Source: Arthrobacter sp. Bi26
Lineage (GTDB): Bacteria > Actinomycetota > Actinomycetes > Actinomycetales > Micrococcaceae
Assembly: GCF_918697925.1 (NCBI RefSeq)
Contig: NZ_CAKKMF010000053.1
Coordinates: 1-35,936, forward strand
DNA length: 35,936 nucleotides
Reading direction: 5' to 3'
Shown here piece after piece: positions 23,224 through 30,759 of this stretch. The translations under genes and the position numbers were made by a program. The stretch's first letter is position 1, and every line of letters starts with the position of its first letter. Below the pieces are notes generated by a model, which made no database searches, was not told the origin of the DNA, and worked only from the letters and a program-made list of their open reading frames with translations.

Positions 23224-24423
23224 CTAATTGGGCTGCGGTGCCGGCGCCGTCGCGATGGATGCGGCCGCCTCCAGCACCATCCAGGCCTGGAGCTGTGTGG
23301 ACAGCTCGACGGCGGCGCCCTCCGGGTAGCTGCGGCGTGCCGGCAGTTCAGTGCGGTCGGAGAAGACCAGATGGCTGCCGGGGCGCGCGAGGCGGTCCTG
23401 CGCCGGGAGGATCCGACGGCCTTCCCAGAGGGCCTCGGCTGTATCGTTCACGAGTGCCGCCGCCGTGGCCCGGGTTTCGGCGGGCAGCCGTTCGTCGACG
23501 GCGGCAAGGGCCAGGTAGCGGACGAGGATCCCGGTGAAGAGTCCGCCGTCGCCCCTTCCCTCGCAGCGCAACACCGCAGCGGTGCGCCCCAGCAGCGGGG
23601 CCGGATGCGTGAGGCTGCGCGCCACGGCGGCCACCAGCGCGGCCGCACGCCCGAGGTTCGCCTCGCCCCCAAGTTCGAGCAAGGCCCCGAGGACGGGCCC
23701 CTGGTTGTAGGTGTAGATGGTCTCTTCCAGCACCACGTCACCCGTCCCGGAAATCCGCAGGCCGTCCCGGTAGAGGCCTTGCCCGGGTTCGTAGAGCTTG
23801 GCGTCCAGCCAGTCCAGCAGGGCCTGCGCCTTGGCCCGGTTGCCCGTCCGCGCGTAGTAGAGGGCCACCGGTGCGGTGGCGGGTGTGTTCTTGAAATCGC
23901 GCTTCGTGCTCCAGAAGGTGCCGCCGCCGAGGTCGTCGGTGGAGGCGGAGTCGAACTGCAGGGTCAGGCTCTGCAGGACCTTGGCGTTGCGCTGCCGGCC
24001 GGTGCGTTTGCGGCTGTCCTCGGCGAGCTTGTCCAGCCGGAGCGTGGCCAGGGCCAGCCAGGCCATGTCGTCGTAGTAGTTGTTGACCACCGTGAGCAAA
24101 TTGCGCAGCCGGATGCCCGTGACGAGCCGCGATGCGAGGCGGCCGGCGCTGGGCCGGTTCTCGCCGTCGAACTTGGCCCCCCGACGCCCGGGCGAGCCCA
24201 GTTCCCGGCGGCCGGCGTCCACGAGGCAGTCCAGGTAGTGTGCCTGCCACCAGTAGTGCCAGGGCCGGGACAGGTTCTTCAGCCGGCCTGACGGCCGGAG
24301 GATCGCGGCGATGTGGGTTCCCGGCAGGAAGAAGAGCCGCTGCCCGAAAAGCCTGGTCACCGAGCGGGCTGCCTCGTCCGCGCGGAAGGACCAGTTGGGG
24401 GCGGAGGCGTCGGCTCGGGTCAT
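23224..24423 (-). CDS. GH76-family glycoside hydrolase (alpha-1,6-mannanase-like)
   Basis: The 399-residue (alpha/alpha)6-barrel protein shows GH76 hallmarks: HYWWQAHYLDCLVDAGRR, the catalytic Asp-Asp pair (118-119) in VVNNYYDDMAWLALAT, GGGTFWSTKRDFKNTPATAP and YTYNQGPVLGALLEL. GH76 enzymes cleave alpha-1,6-mannan. No signal peptide or transmembrane segment is present, unlike the usual secreted members, so a cytosolic or unusually exported enzyme is implied. ATG 24423 is preceded by TAGGCT at exactly six bases, suggesting leaderless translation. It lies upstream of, and in the same direction as, fbpABC but is separated by the iron-regulated promoter, so it is probably an independent gene. Confidence 0.87.
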   Translation of the reverse strand: MTRADASAPNWSFRADEAARSVTRLFGQRLFFLPGTHIAAILRPSGRLKNLSRPWHYWWQAHYLDCLVDAGRRELGSPGRRGAKFDGENRPSAGRLASRLVTGIRLRNLLTVVNNYYDDMAWLALATLRLDKLAEDSRKRTGRQRNAKVLQSLTLQFDSASTDDLGGGTFWSTKRDFKNTPATAPVALYYARTGNRAKAQALLDWLDAKLYEPGQGLYRDGLRISGTGDVVLEETIYTYNQGPVLGALLELGGEANLGRAAALVAAVARSLTHPAPLLGRTAAVLRCEGRGDGGLFTGILVRYLALAAVDERLPAETRATAAALVNDTAEALWEGRRILPAQDRLARPGSHLVFSDRTELPARRSYPEGAAVELSTQLQAWMVLEAAASIATAPAPQPN

Positions 24424-24519
24424 GGCTCAAGCCTATTCGCGGGAGCCCGTCCGGACCTCGATCGTGACCGCGGCCCTGAGCGGGTGCGCCCAAAGGTGCG
24501 CAATGGCCGCATTCCAGTT

Positions 24520-24539
24520 AACATTCACTAACTAATGTT
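24520..24539. promoter_or_regulatory. Palindromic operator-like site between GH76 and SDR genes
   Basis: AACATT-N8-AATGTT (24520-24525 and 24534-24539) is a perfect dyad in an unusually AT-rich patch, 80 bp before the SDR start. Size and symmetry suit a TetR-type repressor of the SDR-acyl-CoA dehydrogenase operon. No cognate regulator is adjacent; the binder is unknown. Confidence 0.5.
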
Positions 24540-24618
24540 CCCCGCGGGCTGCTGCTTCAGGCGCCGCCCGCGTCAGAGGCTTCGCGGCCGGGGTTCGGTT
24601 CCACATCAAGGAGGATGG

Positions 24619-25455
24619 ATGGACATCAAGGGTACTGTCGCGCTGATCACGGGCGGGGCCTCAGGTCTCGGAGCAGCCACGGCCAGGCGCCTGTTCGACG
24701 CCGGTGCGTCGGTGGTGCTCGTGGACCTGCCGGGTTCCGCCGGGGACGCCTTTGCCGCCGAACTGACCGCCTCCGCCGCTAGCGAGGCCGCCGCCGGTGC
24801 CGCCGCCGGTACGCCGGCCGGAACCGGCCGCACGGCCGTCTTCGTCCCCGCCGACGTCACGGACGAGGTGCAGGTGCAGGCCGCCGTCGATGCCGCCGCC
24901 GCCCTGGGCCCGCTGCGCATCGTGGTGAACTGCGCGGGAATCGCGACCCCCGGCAAGGTCCTGGGCCGCGAGGGCGTGCTCCCGCTGGAGGCCTTCAACC
25001 GCGTCATCCAGATCAACCTCGTGGGCACCTTCAACGTGATCCGCCTCGCCGCGGCCGCCATGGCCACCACCGAGCCCGCCGCCACCGAACTCGGCGGGCC
25101 CGAACGCGGCGTCATCATCAACACCGCCTCCGTTGCCGCGTTCGACGGCCAGATCGGCCAGCCCGCCTACGCCGCCTCCAAGGGCGCTGTCGCCGCCATG
25201 ACCTTGCCGATCGCCCGCGAACTCGCGCGCTCGCTGATCCGGGTGGTCACCATCGCACCGGGCATCTTTGAGACTCCCATGATGGCCGGCCTGCCGCAGG
25301 AGGCGCAGGACTCCCTGGGCCAGCAGGTGCCGCACCCCTCGCGGCTGGGCCGCCCCGCCGAATACGCGAACCTCGCCGCGCACATTGTGGAGAACGCCAT
25401 GCTCAACGGCGAGACGATCCGTCTCGACGGCGCCATCCGCATGGGCCCGAAATGA
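24619..25455 (+). CDS. Short-chain dehydrogenase, 3-hydroxyacyl-CoA dehydrogenase type
   Basis: The 278-residue classical SDR has cofactor motif TGGASGLG (11-18), Asp in VVLVDLPGSA for NAD preference, NCAGIA, and the catalytic pair Tyr184/Lys188 in PAYAASKGAVAAM. Sequence style (RVVTIAPGIFETPMMAGLPQ, PHPSRLGRPAEYANLAAHIV) is that of the HSD17B10-like 3-hydroxyacyl-CoA dehydrogenases. These oxidise branched or straight 3-hydroxyacyl-CoAs. An Ala-rich insert after AAELTASAASEAAAG enlarges a surface loop. ATG 24619 sits four bases after a strong AAGGAGG. Its stop overlaps the acyl-CoA dehydrogenase start (ATGA), and the coupling junction is repeated downstream. The pair performs two steps of beta-oxidation-like acyl-CoA catabolism. 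Confidence 0.9.
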   Translation: MDIKGTVALITGGASGLGAATARRLFDAGASVVLVDLPGSAGDAFAAELTASAASEAAAGAAAGTPAGTGRTAVFVPADVTDEVQVQAAVDAAAALGPLRIVVNCAGIATPGKVLGREGVLPLEAFNRVIQINLVGTFNVIRLAAAAMATTEPAATELGGPERGVIINTASVAAFDGQIGQPAYAASKGAVAAMTLPIARELARSLIRVVTIAPGIFETPMMAGLPQEAQDSLGQQVPHPSRLGRPAEYANLAAHIVENAMLNGETIRLDGAIRMGPK

Positions 25456-25506
25456 CCGGCTCCGAAATGACCGGCTCCGAAATGACCGATTCCGAAATGA
25501 CCGGGA
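25447..25506. repeat. 15-bp tandem repeat (4 copies) at the SDR/acyl-CoA dehydrogenase junction
   Basis: Units start at 25447, 25462, 25477 and 25492. The first two read CCGAAATGACCGGCT; the third and fourth differ at their 3' ends. Each carries the end of the SDR frame (Pro-Lys-stop) and an ATG in the dehydrogenase frame, so each is a complete ATGA stop/start junction. The dehydrogenase can start at any of four ATGs, which encode MTGSE, MTGSE, MTDSE, MTGTG. Confidence 0.95.
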
Positions 25507-26717
25507 CAGGGCTGGCCGCCACCCCCGCGCCGTCAGTGGCGGGGCTGCCCACGGCGGACTTCTTCGATTACGAATCCCTGCTCAGCGCGGCGGAGCGGGC
25601 CAAACTGGCGCAGCTGCGGGAGTTCCTGGCCGCCGAGGTCGCCCCGTTCGCCACGGACTGGTGGAACAAGGCCGAATTCCCGGCCCACATCCTGCCCAAA
25701 CTGGCCGCCCTGGAGCTCAGCGCCCCCGCCCAGCGCGGCTACAGCAACCTGTTCGCCGGGATCATCATTGCCGAGATGACCCGGGTGGACACCTCGCTCG
25801 CCACGTTCTTCCTGGTCCACCATGACCTTTTCGTGGAGTCGCTCTACGGCTTCGGCTCCGAGGAGCAGAAGGCGCGCCTGCTCGAGGACGCGGCGAACCT
25901 GCGCACCACCGGCGCCTTTGCCCTCACCGAACCGGACCACGGCTCGGACGTTGCCGGCGGCATGGAAACCCGGGCCCGGCGGGTCCCCGGCGGCGCGGCC
26001 GACGGCGGCGACGCCTGGGTGCTCAACGGCGCCAAGCGCTGGATCGGCAACGGGACGTTTTGCGACTACATGCTGGTCTGGGCCCGGGACGAGGCCGACG
26101 GCGGCATCCGCGGCTTCATCGTCGACGCCACCTTGCCGGGCGTGAGCCGGAGCCGGATCGAGAACAAGATTGCGCTGCGCACGGTGCAGAATGCGGACAT
26201 CGTCTTCACCGACGTCCGGGTGGCCGAAACGGACCGCTTCGCGGGCATCAGCAGCTTCGAGGACACCAACGAGCTCCTGCGCGGTTCCCGGATCATGGTG
26301 GCCTGGCAGGGCGTGGGGCAGCAGCTCGCGGCCTTCGACGTCGCCCGGCAGTACGCCGTCGAACGCCAGCAGTTCGGCCGCCCGCTGGCGAAGTTCCAGC
26401 TGGTCCAGCAGCAACTGGTGACCATGCTCGGCAACGCCGTGGCCAGCATGGGCATGATGGTCCGGATCGCGCAGCTGCAGGACCAGGGCGCCGCGGACAT
26501 GCCGCAGGTGGCCCTCGCGAAGTCCTATGTCAGCGCCAGGATGCGCGAAACCGTGGCGATGGGCCGGTCCCTGCTGGGCGGCAACGGGATCGTCATCGAC
26601 TACCGGATGGCCAAGATCTTCTCCGACGCCGAGGCGATCTACACCTACGAGGGCTCGTTCGAGATCAACACCCTGATCACGGGGCGTGCCGTCACCGGCG
26701 TGTCCGCGATCGTCTAG
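25452..26717 (+). CDS. Acyl-CoA dehydrogenase (glutaryl-CoA dehydrogenase/ACX4-like)
   Basis: The protein has up to 421 residues, depending on which of four repeated ATGs (25452, 25467, 25482, 25497) is used. The ACAD fold shows FAD/substrate motifs GAFALTEPDHGSDVA and WVLNGAKRWIGNGTFCDYML, plus YAVERQQFGRPLAKFQLVQQ and LLGGNGIVIDYRMAKIFSD. Catalytic Glu400 lies in YEGSFEINTLITGR. The YEGxxxINTLxTGRxVTG end is typical of the glutaryl-CoA/ACX4 branch. It catalyses alpha,beta-dehydrogenation of an acyl-CoA, passing electrons to ETF. It is coupled to the SDR and may act on branched or short-chain acyl-CoAs. Its 3' end lies 8 bp from the convergent DUF1684 gene. Confidence 0.9.
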   Translation: MTGSEMTGSEMTDSEMTGTGLAATPAPSVAGLPTADFFDYESLLSAAERAKLAQLREFLAAEVAPFATDWWNKAEFPAHILPKLAALELSAPAQRGYSNLFAGIIIAEMTRVDTSLATFFLVHHDLFVESLYGFGSEEQKARLLEDAANLRTTGAFALTEPDHGSDVAGGMETRARRVPGGAADGGDAWVLNGAKRWIGNGTFCDYMLVWARDEADGGIRGFIVDATLPGVSRSRIENKIALRTVQNADIVFTDVRVAETDRFAGISSFEDTNELLRGSRIMVAWQGVGQQLAAFDVARQYAVERQQFGRPLAKFQLVQQQLVTMLGNAVASMGMMVRIAQLQDQGAADMPQVALAKSYVSARMRETVAMGRSLLGGNGIVIDYRMAKIFSDAEAIYTYEGSFEINTLITGRAVTGVSAIV

Positions 26718-26725
26718 AAGACCGT

Positions 26726-27568
26726 TCAGAAGAGGCCGGGTTCCTTCTCGCCGGCTGCGATGCGGTAGTCCAGGCTGTTGTTCTTCACCGGCATGGGGCA
26801 GGTGCCGTACGGGGTGAAGGCACTGGGGTAGTTGATGGCCCGGTTGAAATCCAAGATCACGGTCGCATTTCCGGATGAATCGACGCGGGGTTTTGCGGTG
26901 GAGACTTTCCGCCACTCGTCCGTCGATTCCCCATTGGTCTCGTCGTGGAACGTGACCGTCAACGCACCGAGCTTCTCCTCCTCGGCGTGCAGGTGGAACT
27001 CGTGGTCTGTGCCGGGCAGCCGGAAGACCAACTCGCCGACCGAGCGGTGGACCCCGTCCACGAGCGGGTTGGCGGTGCCGATCGGGACATCCACGGGCTC
27101 GGGATAGGGCATGAACCGGGCCTCGATGACCAGGTCCGGGCGGAAGTCGAAGGTGGGCACGCCGTCGAACTCCGTGAACGCCGGGGACTGGGAGTCGCGC
27201 GTGCGGATCGCGTACTTGTCCGCCCGCATGGCGAGCTCCACCACCACCTGGCGGCCGTCGTCGCCGCCGTACTGGACCCACATGAGTGATTCCTCGTCCG
27301 AGAGCACGGCGCTGATGGTCCCGTCCACGGGTTCGCCGGTTTCCACGAGGGTCAGACCGTCCGGCGCGGCGGCGGTGAGGAACGCCGTCGTGCCGTCAGT
27401 GGACCAGAGCCCGGGGGCGAGCTCGACGGCGGCCGGCCGGTCCTCGAGCCACTGGAACGAGGTCAGCGTCAGCCAGCCGTGGTCGCTGGCGAGGGCCGCG
27501 TTCCGGCTGTTCCGGAAGCGCTGCCAGCGGGCAAGCTGCGGGTCGACCGCGGGCTCAATGGTGGTCAT
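26726..27568 (-). CDS. DUF1684 domain protein
   Basis: The 280-residue protein matches the DUF1684 family: RFRNSRNAALASDHGWLTLT near the start, a beta-rich middle, and the signature end ATVILDFNRAINYPSAFTPY followed by GTCPMPVKNNSLDYRIAAGE. The family has no established biochemistry; the conserved Asn-Arg, Pro and Cys residues suggest an enzymatic pocket. GGAGGA precedes ATG 27568 at a good distance. Its first 14 bases overlap the 3' end of the TetR gene upstream, so the two form an operon. The product is then under autoregulation by that TetR protein, suggesting a shared stress or detoxification role. Confidence 0.87.
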   Translation of the reverse strand: MTTIEPAVDPQLARWQRFRNSRNAALASDHGWLTLTSFQWLEDRPAAVELAPGLWSTDGTTAFLTAAAPDGLTLVETGEPVDGTISAVLSDEESLMWVQYGGDDGRQVVVELAMRADKYAIRTRDSQSPAFTEFDGVPTFDFRPDLVIEARFMPYPEPVDVPIGTANPLVDGVHRSVGELVFRLPGTDHEFHLHAEEEKLGALTVTFHDETNGESTDEWRKVSTAKPRVDSSGNATVILDFNRAINYPSAFTPYGTCPMPVKNNSLDYRIAAGEKEPGLF

Positions 27569-28226
27569 GGGTTCCTCCAGGGTTTCCGTCGGGGCCGGTT
27601 CTCAGGCTGCGTCCGCCGGGGGAGCTGCCGAGGCTGGCAGCCACCAGTTGGGCTGCGGTGGTCCCGGCGGCGGTGGCCGCTTCCGGGTCGCCGTCGAGCA
27701 CTCCGCTGGCCAGGCCGCCGTCGAGGAGCAGGGTCAGGCTGCGGGCAAGCTGGTCCGGGTCCTGGGCGCCGGCGCGGGCGGCCAGGTCCCGGATCCAGGC
27801 GCGGATCTGCTGCTTGTGGGCCACGGTCCGGTCGTGGACCCGGGTGCCGGCGGCCGACTCGGCAGCTGCGTTGATGAAGGCGCAGCCGCGGTAGCCGTCC
27901 CGCCGGCAGGCGGTTCTCAGGGCATCGAACAGGCCCACGAGCTGCGCGGCGGGGTCTTCGCCGGCGGCCTCGGCGGCGGCGTGCAGCTGCCCGGTCCAGA
28001 TGCCGTCGACCTTCTCCAGATAAGCCAGGATGAGGTCGTCCTTGGCCGGAAAGTACTTATAGAACGTGGCTTTCGCGACGCCGGACTCGGCGATGATCGT
28101 ATCGATGCCGGCAGCCCGGAATCCGTGCGCGTAGAAGAGCCGGAAGGCCGTGGCCAGGATTTTCTCTCTGGCCTGCCCGGCGGGGGTGCGGGCCGCCGGC
28201 GGGGCAGGGGCTGCTGACAGCGTCAT
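27555..28226 (-). CDS. TetR/AcrR-family transcriptional regulator (regulator 1)
   Basis: The 223-residue protein has a TetR N-terminal DNA-binding domain at about residues 20-65 (REKILATAFRLFYAHGFRAA, GIDTIIAESGVAKATFYKYF, PAKDDLILAYLE) and an all-helical C-terminal ligand domain with Cys residues (RTACRRDGYRGCAFINAAAE). ATG 28226 is preferred: TACGAT lies six bases before it, giving a leaderless message. The upstream TTG at 28247 falls inside an operator-like palindrome. That palindrome (28237-28256) overlaps the promoter, so autorepression is likely. The same operator occurs twice in front of the reductase gene at 30066, which is probably its second target. Confidence 0.9.
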   Translation of the reverse strand: MTLSAAPAPPAARTPAGQAREKILATAFRLFYAHGFRAAGIDTIIAESGVAKATFYKYFPAKDDLILAYLEKVDGIWTGQLHAAAEAAGEDPAAQLVGLFDALRTACRRDGYRGCAFINAAAESAAGTRVHDRTVAHKQQIRAWIRDLAARAGAQDPDQLARSLTLLLDGGLASGVLDGDPEAATAAGTTAAQLVAASLGSSPGGRSLRTGPDGNPGGTHDHH

Positions 28227-28236
28227 GACACCATCG

Positions 28237-28256
28237 TACACAGACAAGTCTGTCTA
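28237..28256. promoter_or_regulatory. TetR operator A (regulator 1 promoter)
   Basis: Dyad TACACAGAC-AA-GTCTGTCTA; on the minus strand it contains TAGACAGACTTGTCTG. It abuts and partly overlaps the -10 TACGAT (28238-28233) of the TetR gene. It matches the 16-bp pattern TAGACRNNNYTGTCTR found at operators B and C. Confidence 0.8.
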
Positions 28257-28296
28257 CGCCCTGGCTCGAATCACGCCCCGCAGGCCTGCCCCGGGC

Positions 28297-28890
28297 TCAC
28301 GGCCGTACGGCCAGGCCCTGTACGAGCAGCCGCCAGACCTCCTGCAGCTGGGCCCCGATGGCCGGATCCGCCCATTCCGCCGCGTGCAGCGGGTGGTGGA
28401 ACCGCGCGGTCGCGTGCAGGACCGCAAGGCCTGCCGTCGGCGGATCCGTGACAGCAAACTCGCCCCTGCTGACGCCGTCGGCAATGATTTCCGTGAGCTG
28501 CGCGGCCAGATGCCCAACGTGGACCGCCACGACATCCCGTGCCTCGGTGGTCAGCTGGCTGAAGGTGGCAAACAGCTCGGGATCGTTCAGCGCCATGCCC
28601 TGCTTGATGGCCGCGAGCCGTTCCAGCCAGCGGAGCAGACGTTCCGCAGCCGGGCCGTCCGTATCCCGGGCCGGATCCAGCGGATCTGCGAGGCGGTCCA
28701 GCCAGCGCCGGGCCACCGCGTCCCGCAGCGCGACCTTCGTGGGGAAGTGCCGGTACACGCTGCCGTGGCTGACGCCGAGGGCCTTTGCCACGTCCACCAC
28801 CGTGGCCTTGGCCGGCCCGAAGCGCCGCAGCACGTCTTCCGCGGCGTCGAGGATGCGCTCTTCCGTCAGGACGACGGCGGCAGGGGTCAC
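28297..28890 (-). CDS. TetR/AcrR-family transcriptional regulator (regulator 2)
   Basis: The 197-residue protein has its helix-turn-helix at about residues 10-55 (ERILDAAEDVLRRFGPAKAT, VVDVAKALGVSHGSVYRHFP, TKVALRDAVARRWL) and a helical C-terminal domain. The C-terminal domain has the style of the TetR_C group (DPELFATFSQLTTEARDVVA). The GTG start 28890 overlaps the aldo/keto reductase stop as GTGA, so it is translated with the reductase and probably represses that promoter. It converges on nothing; 70 bp downstream lies the divergent-looking promoter of TetR regulator 1, also on the minus strand. Ligand unknown. Confidence 0.9.
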   Translation of the reverse strand: MTPAAVVLTEERILDAAEDVLRRFGPAKATVVDVAKALGVSHGSVYRHFPTKVALRDAVARRWLDRLADPLDPARDTDGPAAERLLRWLERLAAIKQGMALNDPELFATFSQLTTEARDVVAVHVGHLAAQLTEIIADGVSRGEFAVTDPPTAGLAVLHATARFHHPLHAAEWADPAIGAQLQEVWRLLVQGLAVRP

Positions 28891-29903
28891 CGGCGTTCGC
28901 TGTCGAGCATGGCCATCTGGCCGGCGTCGTAACGCGTGCCCGCGGCGGCGTCGGCCGGGACGGCGTCCTCGATCTCCGCAAGGTCCTCGACGGAGAGGAC
29001 CAGATCGGTTGCTCCCAGCGATTCGGTGAGCCGCTCGCGGCGGCGGGCGCCGATGAGGGGGACGATGTCCTCGCCGCGGGAGAGGACCCAGGCGATGGCG
29101 AGCTGGGCGACGGTCGCACCCTTACGGTCCGCGATGCCGCGCAGCCGTTCGACGAGTTCGAGGTTGCGCTGCAGGTTCTCGCCGGAGAAGCGGGGCAGGT
29201 GGGCCCGGAAGTCGCGTCGGTTCTCGGTTCCGGCCGCGGGCCAGTGGCCCGAGACCAGGCCGCGGGACAGCACGCCGTACGCGGTGACGCCGACGCCGAG
29301 TTCGCGGGCCGTGGGCAGGATGTCCTGCTCGATGCCTCGTGAGATGAGTGAGTACTCAATCTGGAGGTCGGAGACCGGGTGGACGGCGTTGGCGCGGCGC
29401 AGGGTATCGGCGCCAACCTCGGAGAGCCCGATGTGGCGGATGAGGCCCTGCTGCACGAGCTCGGCCAGTGCGCCCATGGTTTCCTCGACCGGCACGGTCG
29501 GATTCAGGCGGGCGGGCCGGTAGATGTCCACGTAGTCGGTGCCGAGGCGCCGCAGGGTATAGGCCAGAAAGTTCTTGACGGCGGCGGGCCGGGTGTCCAC
29601 GCCGTTCCATCCGCCCCGGGCATCGCGCAGGACGCCGAATTTCACGCTGATCTGGGCGTTCTCGCGCCGGCGGCCGCGGATCGCGTCGCGCAGCAGCATT
29701 TCGTTGTGCCCCATGCCGTAAAAGTCCCCGGTGTCCAGCAGCGTCACGCCGGCGTCGAGGGCGGCCTGGATCGTGGCGACACTCTCGGCGTCGTCGGCGG
29801 GACCGTAAAGATCGGACATGCCCATCAGTCCGAGACCGATGGGGGCGGTGGTGGGGCCCGTGGAGCCCAGCGTGCGGGTGGCGCCGAGAGTAGAAGTTGT
29901 CAT
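28887..29903 (-). CDS. Aldo/keto reductase
   Basis: The 338-residue TIM-barrel NADPH-dependent reductase has catalytic Asp57 and Tyr62 in LLDTGDFYGMGHNEML and Lys88 in ISVKFG. The position of the usual catalytic His (LHRVDP in most AKRs) reads IYRPARLNP, with Ala131 in its place; the rest of the tetrad is intact. This variant occurs in a large bacterial subgroup, so it is probably functional but with altered proton relay. NADPH-binding region is VPLIGARRRERLTESLGA near the end. ATG 29903 lies six bases after TATGCT, which with TTGAAA 18 bp upstream forms a good leaderless promoter. Forms an operon with TetR regulator 2. Confidence 0.9.
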   Translation of the reverse strand: MTTSTLGATRTLGSTGPTTAPIGLGLMGMSDLYGPADDAESVATIQAALDAGVTLLDTGDFYGMGHNEMLLRDAIRGRRRENAQISVKFGVLRDARGGWNGVDTRPAAVKNFLAYTLRRLGTDYVDIYRPARLNPTVPVEETMGALAELVQQGLIRHIGLSEVGADTLRRANAVHPVSDLQIEYSLISRGIEQDILPTARELGVGVTAYGVLSRGLVSGHWPAAGTENRRDFRAHLPRFSGENLQRNLELVERLRGIADRKGATVAQLAIAWVLSRGEDIVPLIGARRRERLTESLGATDLVLSVEDLAEIEDAVPADAAAGTRYDAGQMAMLDSERR

Positions 29904-29909
29904 GGATCC

Positions 29910-29948
29910 AGCATACGACAATCAGATGACAGATTTCAAACTTTGTCA
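29910..29948 (-). promoter_or_regulatory. Aldo/keto reductase promoter with imperfect operator
   Basis: On the minus strand, TTGAAA (29939-29934), 18-bp spacer, TATGCT (29915-29910), then ATG after six bases. TGACA/TGTCA arms (29927-29931, 29944-29948) flank the -35 and may bind the co-transcribed TetR regulator 2. Confidence 0.6.
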
Positions 29949-29982
29949 GTCGTTCTTTTGGTGTGCGGGATGCATTCCCTCC

Positions 29983-30040
29983 TTGCCGTAGACAGGTCTG
30001 TCTGATAGCGTCGTGCCGACACGTAGACGAACCTGTCTAC
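29983..30040 (+). promoter_or_regulatory. Reductase promoter with two TetR operators (B and C)
   Basis: TTGCCG (29983-29988) and TAGCGT (30006-30011) with a 17-bp spacer form a plausible promoter. Operator B, TAGACAGGTCTGTCTG (29989-30004), fills the spacer. Operator C, TAGACGAACCTGTCTA (30024-30039), lies just downstream. Both share the 16-bp pattern of operator A at the TetR regulator 1 gene. Confidence 0.8.
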
Positions 30041-30065
30041 TCCGCTGATTCAGAACGAGGATGCC

Positions 30066-30746
30066 ATGAAGATTGCAGTACTGGGAACCGGCATGGTGGG
30101 GCGCACGATTTTCGGCGCACTCGCGGGCCTGGGGCACGACGTCGTGATGGGCACCCGCGACCCGCAGGCGACGCTCGCCCGGACCGAGCCGGACATGATG
30201 GGCACCGCGCCGTTCGCCCAGTGGCACGCCGCCAACACCGGAATCGCCCTCGCCGCCTTTGCCGACGCTGCGGCCGGCGCAGAGCTGGTCGTCAACGCGA
30301 CGAACGGCGGCGGCTCCCTGGCGGCTCTGGCCGCCGCAGGCACGGGGAACCTCGCCGGCAAAGTCATCATGGACATCGCCAACCCGCTGGACTTTTCGCA
30401 GGGCATGCCGCCGTCGTTGAACCCGGTGAACACGGACAGCCTCGGCGAGCAGATCCAGCAGGCCTTCCCGGAGGCCAAGGTGGTCAAGACGCTGAACACC
30501 ATGACGGCGTCCGTGATGGTGGATCCGGCGCGCGTTGCCGGCGGCGACCACTCGGTGTTCGTCTCCGGGGACGACGCCGAGGCCAAGGCCGCCGTAACGG
30601 AACTGCTCAAGGGCTTCGGCCACCGGGACGTGATTGACCTCGGGGACATCACGAGTGCCCGCGGCGCGGAAATGATCCTGCCGATCTGGCTGCGGCTCTG
30701 GGGCGCGCTGGGCACCGGGGAGTTCAATTTCAAGATCGCGCGCTAA
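30066..30746 (+). CDS. NADPH-dependent F420 reductase-family (NAD(P)-binding) protein
   Basis: The 226-residue Rossmann protein starts with dinucleotide motif MKIAVLGTGMVGRTIFGAL, then GHDVVMGTRDPQ with an Arg suited to NADP. The middle reads AELVVNATNGGGSLAAL, VIMDIANPLDFSQGMPPSLN and KVVKTLNTMTASVMVDPARV. It belongs to the F420:NADP oxidoreductase/NADP_oxidored-like family, but members outside methanogens often do not use F420, so cofactor partner is uncertain. GAGGAT sits before ATG 30066. Two TetR operators in its promoter link it to TetR regulator 1, suggesting inducible redox or detoxification duty. Stop is followed by a long palindrome at 30760. Confidence 0.87.
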   Translation: MKIAVLGTGMVGRTIFGALAGLGHDVVMGTRDPQATLARTEPDMMGTAPFAQWHAANTGIALAAFADAAAGAELVVNATNGGGSLAALAAAGTGNLAGKVIMDIANPLDFSQGMPPSLNPVNTDSLGEQIQQAFPEAKVVKTLNTMTASVMVDPARVAGGDHSVFVSGDDAEAKAAVTELLKGFGHRDVIDLGDITSARGAEMILPIWLRLWGALGTGEFNFKIAR

Positions 30747-30759
30747 CGCGTTCACCCAA

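Noticed and set aside
25533..27281. 582-residue minus-strand open frame
   Set aside because: Antisense to the acyl-CoA dehydrogenase and in a different frame to DUF1684; high-GC shadow without family motifs.
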